64,000 nt of DNA. It comes from Pseudolysinimonas kribbensis. GTDB taxonomy: Bacteria > Actinomycetota > Actinomycetes > Actinomycetales > Microbacteriaceae. The notes under the pieces were generated by a model. The model was not told the DNA's origin and searched no databases. It saw only the letters and a list, made by a program, of their open reading frames with translations. The DNA is taken from positions 1,426,001 through 1,490,000 of the forward strand of contig NZ_BSVB01000001.1 of NCBI RefSeq assembly GCF_030161895.1, given 5' to 3'. A program made the position numbers and the translations under genes. Shown piece after piece: positions 1 through 7,203 of the stretch (the first letter of the stretch is position 1; each line of letters begins with the position of its first letter).

Positions 1-364
1 GCAGCACCGGGTTCGGCACGAGCGCCTCCATCGACGCGATCGTCACGCCGGCCGCGACCGAGACGACCACGGCATCCGGGTCGAGGTCGGTGCGGATCGA
101 CGTCAGCAGCTCGGGGATCATCGCGGGCTTGACGCCGAGCACCACGAGCCGCGCGCCGTCCAGGGCGGTGCGCTGGGCATCCGGATCGCGCTCCAGCGCC
201 AGCGACGTGACGCCCGGCCCGCCGAGCGCCGCGGCCTTCGCGGCGGTGCGGTTGGTGACGGTCACGCCGCCGTGCCCGACGCCGGAGGCGATGAGTCCGG
301 CGAGCAGCGCACCGCCCATCGAGCCGGCTCCGAGCAGGGCGATCCGGGGCAGCGAGGGGCTCAC
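1..364 (-). CDS. proC: Pyrroline-5-carboxylate reductase, N-terminal part (cut by window edge)
   Basis: ProC catalyses the last step of proline synthesis, reducing pyrroline-5-carboxylate with NAD(P)H in the cytosol. The reverse strand reads from a GTG at 364 into a Rossmann start (RIALLGAGSMGGALLAGLI). It then continues through VTVTNRT and LVVLGVKPAMIPELL to VVSVAAGVTIASME, all typical of the NAD(P)-binding half of ProC. About 121 residues are present and the substrate-binding C-terminal half lies outside the window. It is transcribed divergently from the cation transporter at 407. The family call is firm; only the exact start is uncertain. Confidence 0.87.
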   Translation of the reverse strand, partial: MSPSLPRIALLGAGSMGGALLAGLIASGVGHGGVTVTNRTAAKAAALGGPGVTSLALERDPDAQRTALDGARLVVLGVKPAMIPELLTSIRTDLDPDAVVVSVAAGVTIASMEALVPNPVL

Positions 365-406
365 GGGTCGCGATCCTAGCTGGCGGGCCAGGGTAACTTG
401 GAGCGC

Positions 407-1369
407 GTGAGCGCATCCGGCGGCGGCAAGGCGATCATCGCGGCGATGGCCGCCAACCTCGGGATCGCGCTGACCAAGCTCGTGGCGGCGCTGTTCTCCG
501 GCTCGGCCGCCATGCTCGCCGAGGCGGTGCACTCGTTCGCCGACACCATCAACCAGGTGCTCCTGCTCGTCGGCGGCCGCCGCTCGCGCAAGTCCGCCGA
601 TCAGGAGCACCCGTTCGGTTACGGCCGCGAGCGCTACCTCTTCGCCTTCATCGTCTCGATCGTGCTGTTCTCGGTCGGCGGCGCCTACTCGATCTACGAG
701 AGCATCCAGAAGTTCTTCGAGCCGCACCACGAGATCACGAACTGGTGGCTGCCGATCGCCGTCATCGTCATCTCGATCGGCCTCGAGGGTTTCTCCTTCC
801 GCACCGCGCGCAAGGAGTCGCTGCCGTTCAAGGGCACCGGCTCCTGGATCTCGTTCATCCGCCGTGCGAAGGCGCCGGAGCTGCCGGTCGTGCTCTTCGA
901 GGACACGGCGGCGCTCATCGGCCTGGTGTTCGCCCTGCTCGGGGTCGGCCTGACGGTGATCACCGGCAACCCGGTCTTCGACGCGCTCGGCACCCTGCTC
1001 ATCGGCCTGCTGCTCGTGACGGTCGCGATCATCCTCGGCAGCGTCACGAAGAGCCTGCTGATCGGCGAGGGCGCCGAGCCGGATGTCGTGGAACGCATCC
1101 GCGACGCGTTCAACCAGCACCCGCAGACCGAGGCGCTCATCCACCTGCGCACGCTCTACCTCGGCCCGGACGAGATGCTCGTCGCGGCCAAGGTCGCCTT
1201 CCCGCACACCACGAAGCTCGAGCAGGTCGCGGAGGCGATCGACCAGATGGAGGTCGACATCCGCGCCGCCGTGCCCGTGGCGCGGGTCATCTACATCGAG
1301 CCCGACATCCTGCGCCCCGAACGCGAGGCGATGACGACCGACGCGATCGTCATCAAGTCGGCCGACTGA
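407..1369 (+). CDS. Cation diffusion facilitator (CDF) transporter, ZnT9-like
   Basis: This is a membrane antiporter of the CDF family that probably exports a divalent metal such as zinc. About 320 residues carry several hydrophobic helices. An HSFAD metal site lies in the second helix, followed by the HPFGYGRERY loop. FEDTAALIG stands where canonical members have HxxxD, a feature of the ZnT9-like branch. The C-terminal third resembles the cytoplasmic dimerisation domain and ends in VARVIYIEPD. GTG at 407 is preferred; an in-frame TTG at 398 would add three residues. The metal cannot be told from sequence, and no metal regulator lies nearby. Confidence 0.88.
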   Translation: MSASGGGKAIIAAMAANLGIALTKLVAALFSGSAAMLAEAVHSFADTINQVLLLVGGRRSRKSADQEHPFGYGRERYLFAFIVSIVLFSVGGAYSIYESIQKFFEPHHEITNWWLPIAVIVISIGLEGFSFRTARKESLPFKGTGSWISFIRRAKAPELPVVLFEDTAALIGLVFALLGVGLTVITGNPVFDALGTLLIGLLLVTVAIILGSVTKSLLIGEGAEPDVVERIRDAFNQHPQTEALIHLRTLYLGPDEMLVAAKVAFPHTTKLEQVAEAIDQMEVDIRAAVPVARVIYIEPDILRPEREAMTTDAIVIKSAD

Positions 1370-1382
1370 GCCCGTCGATCGC

Positions 1383-2225
1383 CTACTCGGCCGCCGGTTC
1401 GTACGTGCCGATCACGGCCAGCAGTTCGAGCTTCTGCGCGCTCTCCGAGCCCGGCGTCGCGGTGAACACGAGCAGCCGCTGCTGCGTCTCCGGGTCGAGC
1501 AGGGTCTCGCAGTCGAGCGTGAGCTCACCGACCTCCGGATGCACGAACCGCTTCGTGCGCACCTGCTTCTGCGCGACCTCGTGCTCCGCCCACAGCGCAC
1601 GGAACTCCGCGCTCTCGCGCTCGAGCGCCGCCACGAGCTCGGCCGCCCGGGAGCCCGCCCCGCCTCGCCCGAGCGCATCCCGCAGCTCTGCGACCCAGAC
1701 CCGGCCGTGCACGGCGTGGTCGTCCGAGTGGTACACCGCGCGTGAGGACGGGTCGGTGAACCAGCGGTAGACCGTCGAGCGGGCGAGCCCGGTCCACCGG
1801 GTCGCGTCGCCCAGCAGCGCGACCGCGAGCGGCGTCTGGAGCAGCGTCTCGCCGGTCTCGCCGATCACCATGGCCGGGGTGTCCTGCAGGCGGTCGACGA
1901 TGCGCAGGATGCCGGGGGCGATGTGGTCGATGTCGCCCCGGCGGTCGGGCGCCGGGTGTCCCGCCAGCCGGAACAGGTGATCGCGCTCGGCGCGCGTCAG
2001 GTGCAGCCCGCGCGCGAGCGCCGTGAGCATCTGCACGGAGGGCTGCGGACCGCGCGACTGCTCGAGCCGTCCGTAGTAGTCGGCCGACATCCCGACGAGC
2101 TGGGCGACCTCCTCGCGCCGCAGGCCGCTCGTGCGACGACGCGGCCCGCGCGTCAGGCCGACGTCCTCGGGCTGCAGGGCCTCGCGCCGGGTGCGCAGGA
2201 AGTCGGCGAGCTGCGCGCGATCCAT
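1383..2225 (-). CDS. XRE-family regulator with MmyB-like ligand domain
   Basis: This is a cytosolic DNA-binding regulator of about 280 residues. The N-terminal helix-turn-helix spans roughly residues 25-75 and includes TSGLRREEVAQLVGMSADYYGRLEQ. It is followed by a PAS-like MmyB ligand-binding domain with the typical TVYRWFTDP and LDCETLL stretches. ATG at 2225 fits the usual family N-terminus (MDRAQLADFLRTRRE); the frame stays open further upstream but without family sequence. It is divergent from an SDR gene 106 bases away. In this family the regulator commonly controls the divergent oxidoreductase, which is the likely role here (inference). Confidence 0.87.
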   Translation of the reverse strand: MDRAQLADFLRTRREALQPEDVGLTRGPRRRTSGLRREEVAQLVGMSADYYGRLEQSRGPQPSVQMLTALARGLHLTRAERDHLFRLAGHPAPDRRGDIDHIAPGILRIVDRLQDTPAMVIGETGETLLQTPLAVALLGDATRWTGLARSTVYRWFTDPSSRAVYHSDDHAVHGRVWVAELRDALGRGGAGSRAAELVAALERESAEFRALWAEHEVAQKQVRTKRFVHPEVGELTLDCETLLDPETQQRLLVFTATPGSESAQKLELLAVIGTYEPAAE

Positions 2226-2331
2226 CTCCACGTCTCCATCGTCCTCGCCCTGCGCCGCCCGTGCCAGGGATCGCCGCTCCCCGGATAAGCGCGCCCTGGA
2301 TGCCGTCCCCGCATCGGCGCATCCTCGAGGC

Positions 2332-3114
2332 ATGACACGCATCGCCCTCATCACCGGCGGATCCCGCGGCCTCGGCCGGGCATCCGCGCTCGCCCTCGCC
2401 GATCACGACGTGGACGTCATCCTCACCTACCGCACCGGCGTCGACGAGGCCGCGGCGGTCGTCGCCGACCTCGAGGCGGCGGGCCGCACGGCCGTCGCGC
2501 TCCCGCTCGACACCACGATGCCGGAGACCTTCCCCGCCTTCGCCGCGACCCTGCGCGAGACGCTGCACGCGACCTGGGGTCGCGACGACCTCGACATCCT
2601 CGTGAACAACGCGGGCTACGCGCTCGACACCTTCTTCGGCTCGACCACCCGCGAGCAGATCGAGTCGCTGCTCGCCGTGCACGTCACCGGTCCGGTGCTG
2701 CTCACCCAGGAGCTGAGCCCGCTGCTGGCCGACGGCGGCGCCGTGCTCAACATCTCGACCGGCCTGACGCAGAACCTCGTCAACCCCGGGTACTCGGTCT
2801 ACGCCGCGATGAAGGGCGCGGTCGAGGTCTGGACGCGCTACCTCGCCAAGGAGCTCGGAGCGCGCGGCATCCGGGTCAACGTGCTCGCTCCCGGAGCAAC
2901 GGCCACCGACTTCGCCGGTGGCCAGATCCGCGACAACGAGGCCTACCAGGCCGGCATCATCGCCTCGAGCGCGCTCGGCCGCGTCGGGCAGCCGGACGAC
3001 ATCGGCCGCGCCGCCGCGGCGATCCTCTCGGAGGAGTTCGCCTGGGTCACCGGTCAGCGGCTCGAGGCATCCGGCGGCCAGGGCATGGGCAGGTGGACCC
3101 GTCCGGCCGCCTAG
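2332..3114 (+). CDS. Short-chain dehydrogenase/reductase (SDR)
   Basis: This is a classical NAD(P)-dependent SDR of 260 residues. The cofactor motif TGGSRGLG lies near residue 8, NNAG follows near residue 100, and the catalytic YAAMK sits in the second half. The C-terminal [10 protein letters not shown] segment is typical of FabG-like members. The substrate is unknown. It faces away from the XRE regulator at 1383-2225, which probably controls it. The end (TAG at 3112-3114) is followed directly by a 12-base perfect palindrome (TCAGTCGACTGA, 3115-3126) and then a long inverted repeat. Confidence 0.88.
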   Translation: MTRIALITGGSRGLGRASALALADHDVDVILTYRTGVDEAAAVVADLEAAGRTAVALPLDTTMPETFPAFAATLRETLHATWGRDDLDILVNNAGYALDTFFGSTTREQIESLLAVHVTGPVLLTQELSPLLADGGAVLNISTGLTQNLVNPGYSVYAAMKGAVEVWTRYLAKELGARGIRVNVLAPGATATDFAGGQIRDNEAYQAGIIASSALGRVGQPDDIGRAAAAILSEEFAWVTGQRLEASGGQGMGRWTRPAA

Positions 3115-3134
3115 TCAGTCGACTGACCTGTTCC

Positions 3135-3216
3135 CCCGCGTCGAGCGCCTACGTTCGCATCGAACGGGCACGTTCGACCGCGCCTCGCAGATGCAAACGT
3201 AGGCGCTCGGCGCGGG
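3135..3216. repeat. Long imperfect inverted repeat between convergent genes
   Basis: Two 27-base arms, 3135-3161 and 3190-3216, are reverse complements with two mismatches; the core GAGCGCCTACGTT is matched by AACGTAGGCGCTC. The 28-base loop holds a smaller inverted repeat, TCGAAC/GTTCGA. It sits between the convergent SDR and tadA genes, so it may serve as a bidirectional terminator. No T tract follows the stem. It could equally be a dispersed intergenic palindromic repeat. Confidence 0.75.
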
Positions 3217-3218
3217 AG

Positions 3219-3704
3219 TCAGAGCTCGGAGCCGCGGCGGCCCCGGAAGAAGTCGAGCAGGATCTCGCCGCACTCCTCCTCGAGAACGCCCGGCAGCACC
3301 TCGACCCGGTGGGGCAGGCGCCGGTCGCGCAGCAGGTCGTACCTGCTGCCGGCCGCGCCGGCCTTCTCGTCCCACGCCCCGAACACGACCCGCGGGATAC
3401 GTGCGGCGAGGATCGCGCCGGCGCACAGCACGCAGGGCTCGAGCGTCACGACGAGCGTGCAGTCGTCGAGATGCCAGTCGCCCCGGATGGCGGCCGCCGC
3501 CCGGATCGCGACGACCTCGGCGTGCGCGGTGGGATCGCGGTCCTCCTCACGGCGGTTGCGTCCGACCGACAGCACCGCGCCATCCGGATCCAGCAGCACC
3601 GCGCCGACCGGCACGTCGCCGCCGGAGCGGGCGAGCTCCGCCGCCGCGAGGGCGGCGCGCATCGCGTCCTCATATGCCTCTGGGACGGCAGCGGCGGCGG
3701 CCAT
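3219..3704 (-). CDS. tadA: tRNA adenosine(34) deaminase
   Basis: TadA converts A34 of tRNA-Arg(ACG) to inosine in the cytosol so that the tRNA can read CGC and CGA codons. The 161-residue protein shows the zinc-deaminase signature: [10 protein letters not shown] with catalytic Glu and a His ligand near residue 57, and PCVLCAGAI with two Cys ligands about thirty residues later. The C-terminal SRYDLLRD and [13 protein letters not shown] fit TadA rather than guanine deaminase. The ACG-anticodon substrate tRNA is also in this window at 47071. The start is only 12 bases from the divergent upp start, so their promoters must overlap. Confidence 0.9.
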   Translation of the reverse strand: MAAAAAVPEAYEDAMRAALAAAELARSGGDVPVGAVLLDPDGAVLSVGRNRREEDRDPTAHAEVVAIRAAAAIRGDWHLDDCTLVVTLEPCVLCAGAILAARIPRVVFGAWDEKAGAAGSRYDLLRDRRLPHRVEVLPGVLEEECGEILLDFFRGRRGSEL

Positions 3705-3716
3705 ACCCTTGACCCT

Positions 3717-4349
3717 ATGCGCGTCCATGTCGCCGACCACCCGCTCATCACCCACAAGCTCACCGTGCTGCGGGATGCGCGCACGCCGTCGCCGACGTTC
3801 CGCAACCTCGCGGAGGAGCTCGTGACGCTCCTCGCGTACGAGGCGACCCGCAACGTGCGCACGACCCCGATCACGGTGCAGACGCCCGTGGCCGAGACCC
3901 AGGGCCTCGCCATCAGCGATCCACGCCCGCTCGTGGTGCCGATCCTGCGCGCCGGGCTCGGGATGCTGGGCGGCATGGTCAAGCTGGTCCCGACCGCCGA
4001 GGTCGGCTTCCTCGGCATGGTGCGCGACGAGCAGACGCTGCAGCCCGCGATCTACGCGGAGCGGCTGCCCGACGACCTCTCCGACCGGCAGTGCTTCGTG
4101 CTCGACCCCATGCTCGCCACCGGGGGCTCGCTGATCGCCGCGATCGACTACCTCTTCGCCCGCGGCGCGGTCGACGTGACCGCGATCTGCCTGATCGGCG
4201 CCCCCGAGGGCCTCGCGGCGGTCGAGCGGGCGACCGAGGGCCGCAACGTGACGATCGTGCTCGGCGCGAAGGACGAGCGGCTCAACGAGGTCGGCTACAT
4301 CGTGCCCGGCCTCGGGGATGCCGGCGACCGCCTCTACGGCACCGTCTGA
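3717..4349 (+). CDS. upp: Uracil phosphoribosyltransferase
   Basis: Upp salvages uracil with PRPP to give UMP. The 210-residue length is usual. PILRAGLGM, the PRPP-binding loop [11 protein letters not shown] and the C-terminal [15 protein letters not shown] are all diagnostic. It is divergent from tadA with a 12-base gap, an arrangement often seen in Actinobacteria. The ATG start at 3717 leaves almost no room for a ribosome site outside the tadA coding region, so translation may be leaderless or the site may overlap tadA. A uracil-producing enzyme, PsuG, is encoded elsewhere in the window. Confidence 0.94.
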   Translation: MRVHVADHPLITHKLTVLRDARTPSPTFRNLAEELVTLLAYEATRNVRTTPITVQTPVAETQGLAISDPRPLVVPILRAGLGMLGGMVKLVPTAEVGFLGMVRDEQTLQPAIYAERLPDDLSDRQCFVLDPMLATGGSLIAAIDYLFARGAVDVTAICLIGAPEGLAAVERATEGRNVTIVLGAKDERLNEVGYIVPGLGDAGDRLYGTV

Positions 4350-4419
4350 CCCCGCCCTGGGCGCCGCCGCGAACGGTCCGCGTCGCGCCGGACCCCGCGG
4401 CCATGGCACAATGTGACCC

Positions 4420-4521
4420 ATGACCGCCCATCCGCGTACCCTGATCGCCCGCGAGGCCCTGGGGAACGCCGGCATGATGATGCCGGCGGCTGCGGTCATG
4501 TGCTGTCGAATGTGCGCCTGA
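4420..4521 (+). CDS. Candidate Met/Cys-rich leader peptide upstream of a winged-helix regulator
   Basis: A 33-codon open reading frame begins at ATG 4420 and ends at TGA 4519. It holds three consecutive Met codons at 19-21 and finishes MCCRMCA, giving six Met and three Cys in 33 residues. An 8-base perfect stem (GCCGGCAT/ATGCCGGC, 4468-4487) lies inside it over the Met triplet. A -10-like CACAAT at 4407-4412 would place transcription start at or near the ATG, so the message may be leaderless. Short Cys-rich upstream peptides that sense sulphur amino acids are known in Actinobacteria; that role is inferred here. No protein family assignment was possible. Confidence 0.55.
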   Translation: MTAHPRTLIAREALGNAGMMMPAAAVMCCRMCA

Positions 4522-4537
4522 CGGATCTGACCCGTCC

Positions 4538-4556
4538 GAGTTCTCATCATGAACTC
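4538..4556 (+). promoter_or_regulatory. Small hairpin between leader peptide and regulator gene
   Basis: GAGTTC at 4538-4543 pairs perfectly with GAACTC at 4551-4556 around a 7-base loop. It lies 17 bases after the leader stop codon and about 100 bases before the downstream start. It could be the second structure of an attenuation system, but there is no T run to make it a simple terminator. Confidence 0.35.
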
Positions 4557-4659
4557 CCGCACGCCGGATCTGCCCGGCGATCCCACGCATATCGACAGCA
4601 CCGCGTCGCCCGCGACGGATGAATCCGCGGGTGCCGCCTCCGATCAAGGATTCGACACC

Positions 4660-5355
4660 ATGTCTCTGGCCACCCTCGCCCCCGTTCCCACCACCGCGCT
4701 CCCACCGGAGCCCGATCCGGCGCCGCGCCGACTGCGCGCGGTCCCCGATGGCACCGAGCCGCGCGGTTTCGCGCTCTACGTCGGCATCGACGAGAACGCC
4801 GCCGCCCTCGCGGGCACCGATCTGGGCGAGATCGTCCAGACGCTCAAGCGCGCGCTCGCGGCGATCGCACCGACCGCCGAGACCTACGCGGCGGTCGCGC
4901 TCGCGCCATCCGGTACCGGCGGCCGCGACGTCGACGTCGTGCGCCTCGCCCTGCAGGACCCGGCCGCCCTCGCGAAGCACCGCCAGACGGCGCCCGCGGC
5001 CGAGGCGCCCGAGCCGCGCGGCGGCGTCGTGATCGACATCTCCCGCAAGCGGGTGCAGCTCGACGGCGAGACCTCGCCGCTGACGTACAAGGAGTTCGAG
5101 CTGCTGCAGTTCCTGGTGCTGCGCGAAGGGCGCACGATCGACCGGCACGAGATCATCGCCACGCTGTGGGGCGACACCGACGACGACGAGACGCCCAACG
5201 AGCGCACGATCGACGTGCACGTGCGGCGGCTGCGTTCCAAGCTCGGCGCGTACGAGGACATCGTGCGCACCGTGCGGGGCGCGGGATACCGGTTCGACCG
5301 GCACGCGGATGTCACGATCCGCTACGCGTCGACGCCCTCTCCGGACGTCTTCTAG
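4660..5355 (+). CDS. Winged-helix DNA-binding protein (OmpR-type C-terminal domain, no receiver)
   Basis: This is a probable transcription regulator of 231 residues. Residues about 150-225 form an OmpR/PhoB-type winged helix (LTYKEFELLQFLVLREG, then NERTIDVHVRRLRSKL and VRTVRGAGYRF). The N-terminal 130 residues are not a receiver domain, having no acidic pocket or phospho-Asp context, and I do not recognise them. ATG 4660 is chosen because AAGGA lies 9 bases upstream; an in-frame ATG at 4549 would add 37 low-complexity residues. The preceding Met/Cys leader suggests that its expression follows sulphur amino acid supply (inference). Confidence 0.82.
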   Translation: MSLATLAPVPTTALPPEPDPAPRRLRAVPDGTEPRGFALYVGIDENAAALAGTDLGEIVQTLKRALAAIAPTAETYAAVALAPSGTGGRDVDVVRLALQDPAALAKHRQTAPAAEAPEPRGGVVIDISRKRVQLDGETSPLTYKEFELLQFLVLREGRTIDRHEIIATLWGDTDDDETPNERTIDVHVRRLRSKLGAYEDIVRTVRGAGYRFDRHADVTIRYASTPSPDVF

Positions 5356-5359
5356 GAGG

Positions 5360-6367
5360 CTAGGCCGCCGCGAGCGCGACCACGCTCGTCGGCCCCGACA
5401 CCCGGTGCACCGCGAGCAGCTGGTGCGGCTCGATCCCGCCGACGACGTGCACCGCGTCGGCGCGATGATCGGCCACGACCACGAGGTCGCCGGCGACGAC
5501 GAGGTCACGCGGCCACGTGCCACCGGAGGCGAATTCGTGCGCGTCGACGAGGCCGCCCGGGGTGCGTCGCGCGTCGAGCACCGTGCCCGGCCCGCGGTTG
5601 GCCACCAGGATGCGATCGCCGACCAGGCGGATCGCCGACGGCATGATCTCGTCGGCCCCGGTCGCCGAGGAGCCGATGCCGCTCGCGAAGCCCGCCGCCC
5701 CGTCGAAGCCGTCCCAGCGCACCTCGCCGGAGAGCTCGCACGCGACGTAGAGCAGCCCGTCCGCGGCGACGGCATGCCGGGGTCCGCTGCCCGGCGGGAC
5801 CGCGAGGCGAGCCGTCTCCCGGAGGGCGCCGCCGGGCGTGATCGTGATGCGGCGCACGAGGTCCGCGCCGAGATCGGGCACGAAGAAGGCGCCGTCGACC
5901 TCGACGACCTGGTGCGGGTGCGAGCTCTCCTGCCGCGCCGACGGACCGGACCCTTCGCAGCGCAGCTCGTCGAGCCGGCCGGCGATCGATCCATCGGCCT
6001 CGAGGCGGAACAGGCTGACGGAGCTGGTGCCGTAGTCGGCCGTGAGGAGGTGGGCACCATCGCTCGACACGCACAGGTGACTGGGCCGGCCCGGCGAGCG
6101 CCCGGCGCTGCGCTGCTCGAGCGCGCCCTCCGCATCCCACGCGTACGCGGTCACGACGCCCTGCGATCCGTCCTCGCTCGCCGCGTAGAGCAGCGGCAGC
6201 CGGGGATGCCGGGCCAGATAGGCGATGGGGCCGGTGGTGACGGCGCTCGCGACCCGCACCACCGAGTCGCCGGCCGGTGACGGGGCGAGCTCGAGGATCT
6301 CGATCCGGCCCCCGCCGGCGGAGCGGTGCGCCGATCCCACGGCCACGCGCCGCGGCTCGGCGCTCAC
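5360..6367 (-). CDS. Lactonase-family beta-propeller protein (YbhE/6-phosphogluconolactonase-like)
   Basis: This 335-residue protein has the repeating blade pattern of the seven-bladed lactonase family. Typical pieces are YLARHPRLPLLYAASE, RPSHLCVSSDGAHLLTADYG, SSHPHQVVEVDGAFFVPDLGADLV and the C-terminal TWPRDLVVAGDLVVVADH. The family hydrolyses sugar lactones such as 6-phosphogluconolactone, but many members have unknown substrates. The GTG start at 6367 overlaps the upstream ABC ATPase stop by 4 bases, so it is translated as the last gene of the importer operon. That supports a sugar-acid substrate for the transporter (inference). Confidence 0.8.
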   Translation of the reverse strand: MSAEPRRVAVGSAHRSAGGGRIEILELAPSPAGDSVVRVASAVTTGPIAYLARHPRLPLLYAASEDGSQGVVTAYAWDAEGALEQRSAGRSPGRPSHLCVSSDGAHLLTADYGTSSVSLFRLEADGSIAGRLDELRCEGSGPSARQESSHPHQVVEVDGAFFVPDLGADLVRRITITPGGALRETARLAVPPGSGPRHAVAADGLLYVACELSGEVRWDGFDGAAGFASGIGSSATGADEIMPSAIRLVGDRILVANRGPGTVLDARRTPGGLVDAHEFASGGTWPRDLVVAGDLVVVADHRADAVHVVGGIEPHQLLAVHRVSGPTSVVALAAA

Positions 6368-7203
6368 GCGACCGCCTCCGTCGACCGCTCGAGGTCGAGG
6401 AGCCGGCGCCGCTCGCGCCGGCGCTCGGCCTGCCGGTCGGGGTCCGCGACGGGCGCCGCGAGGATGAGGCGCCGGGTGTAGGCGTGCGTCGGGCGCGAGA
6501 TCACGTCGTCGACCTGTCCGGTCTCGACGATGTCGCCCCGGTACAGCACACACGCGCGGTCGCTGATGTGCCGGACGACGGCGAGGTCGTGCGAGATGAA
6601 GAGGTAGGCGACACCGGTGCGCTGCTGGATCTCGGCGAACAGGTCGAGCACGCGCGCCTGCGTCGTGAGATCGAGGGCGGAGACCGGCTCATCGCAGACG
6701 ATCAGCCGGGGCTCCGGCGCGAGCGCGCGCGCGATGGCGACGCGCTGACGCTGTCCGCCCGAGAACTCCTGCGGACGCCGATCCGTCGCGTCGGAGGGCA
6801 GGCCGACCTGGTCGAGGAGCGTGCGCACCCGCGCGCGGGCATCCCGTCTGGACACGCCCTGCATGATGAGAGGCTCGGAGAGGATGTCGCCGATCGCCAT
6901 CGCGGGGTTGAGTGAGCTGTAGGGATCCTGGAAGACGACCTGGATGTCCTTCGCGAGCGCCCGGCGCTCCCGCCGCCCGGCCGAGGTGATATCGCGCCCG
7001 TCGAAGCTGACGGCGCCACTGTGCGCCTTCACCAGTCCGAGCACCGTCCGGCCGATCGTGGTCTTGCCGGAGCCCGACTCCCCGACGAGGCCGAGGGTCT
7101 CCGACGGGGCGATCTCGAAGCTCACCCCGTGCAGCACCTCGGTCGCCCGCTTGCCGGTCCCGAACCGCACGCGCAGCTGGTCGACCGCGAGCAGCGCGCT
7201 CAT
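6364..7203 (-). CDS. Oligopeptide/dipeptide-type ABC transporter ATPase (DppF-like)
   Basis: This 279-residue cytosolic ATPase powers the Opp/Dpp importer. It has Walker A GESGSGKTT near residue 41, the Q-loop VVFQDPYSSLNP, the signature SGGQRQR and Walker B LIVCDEPVSALD. A C-terminal HAYTRRLILAAP segment is typical of the oligopeptide subfamily. Start and stop both overlap neighbours by ATGA/GTGA junctions, so it is co-translated with the permease-ATPase fusion before it and the lactonase after it. The solute is not evident; sugar-type neighbours argue against a simple peptide importer. Confidence 0.9.
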   Translation of the reverse strand: MSALLAVDQLRVRFGTGKRATEVLHGVSFEIAPSETLGLVGESGSGKTTIGRTVLGLVKAHSGAVSFDGRDITSAGRRERRALAKDIQVVFQDPYSSLNPAMAIGDILSEPLIMQGVSRRDARARVRTLLDQVGLPSDATDRRPQEFSGGQRQRVAIARALAPEPRLIVCDEPVSALDLTTQARVLDLFAEIQQRTGVAYLFISHDLAVVRHISDRACVLYRGDIVETGQVDDVISRPTHAYTRRLILAAPVADPDRQAERRRERRRLLDLERSTEAVA

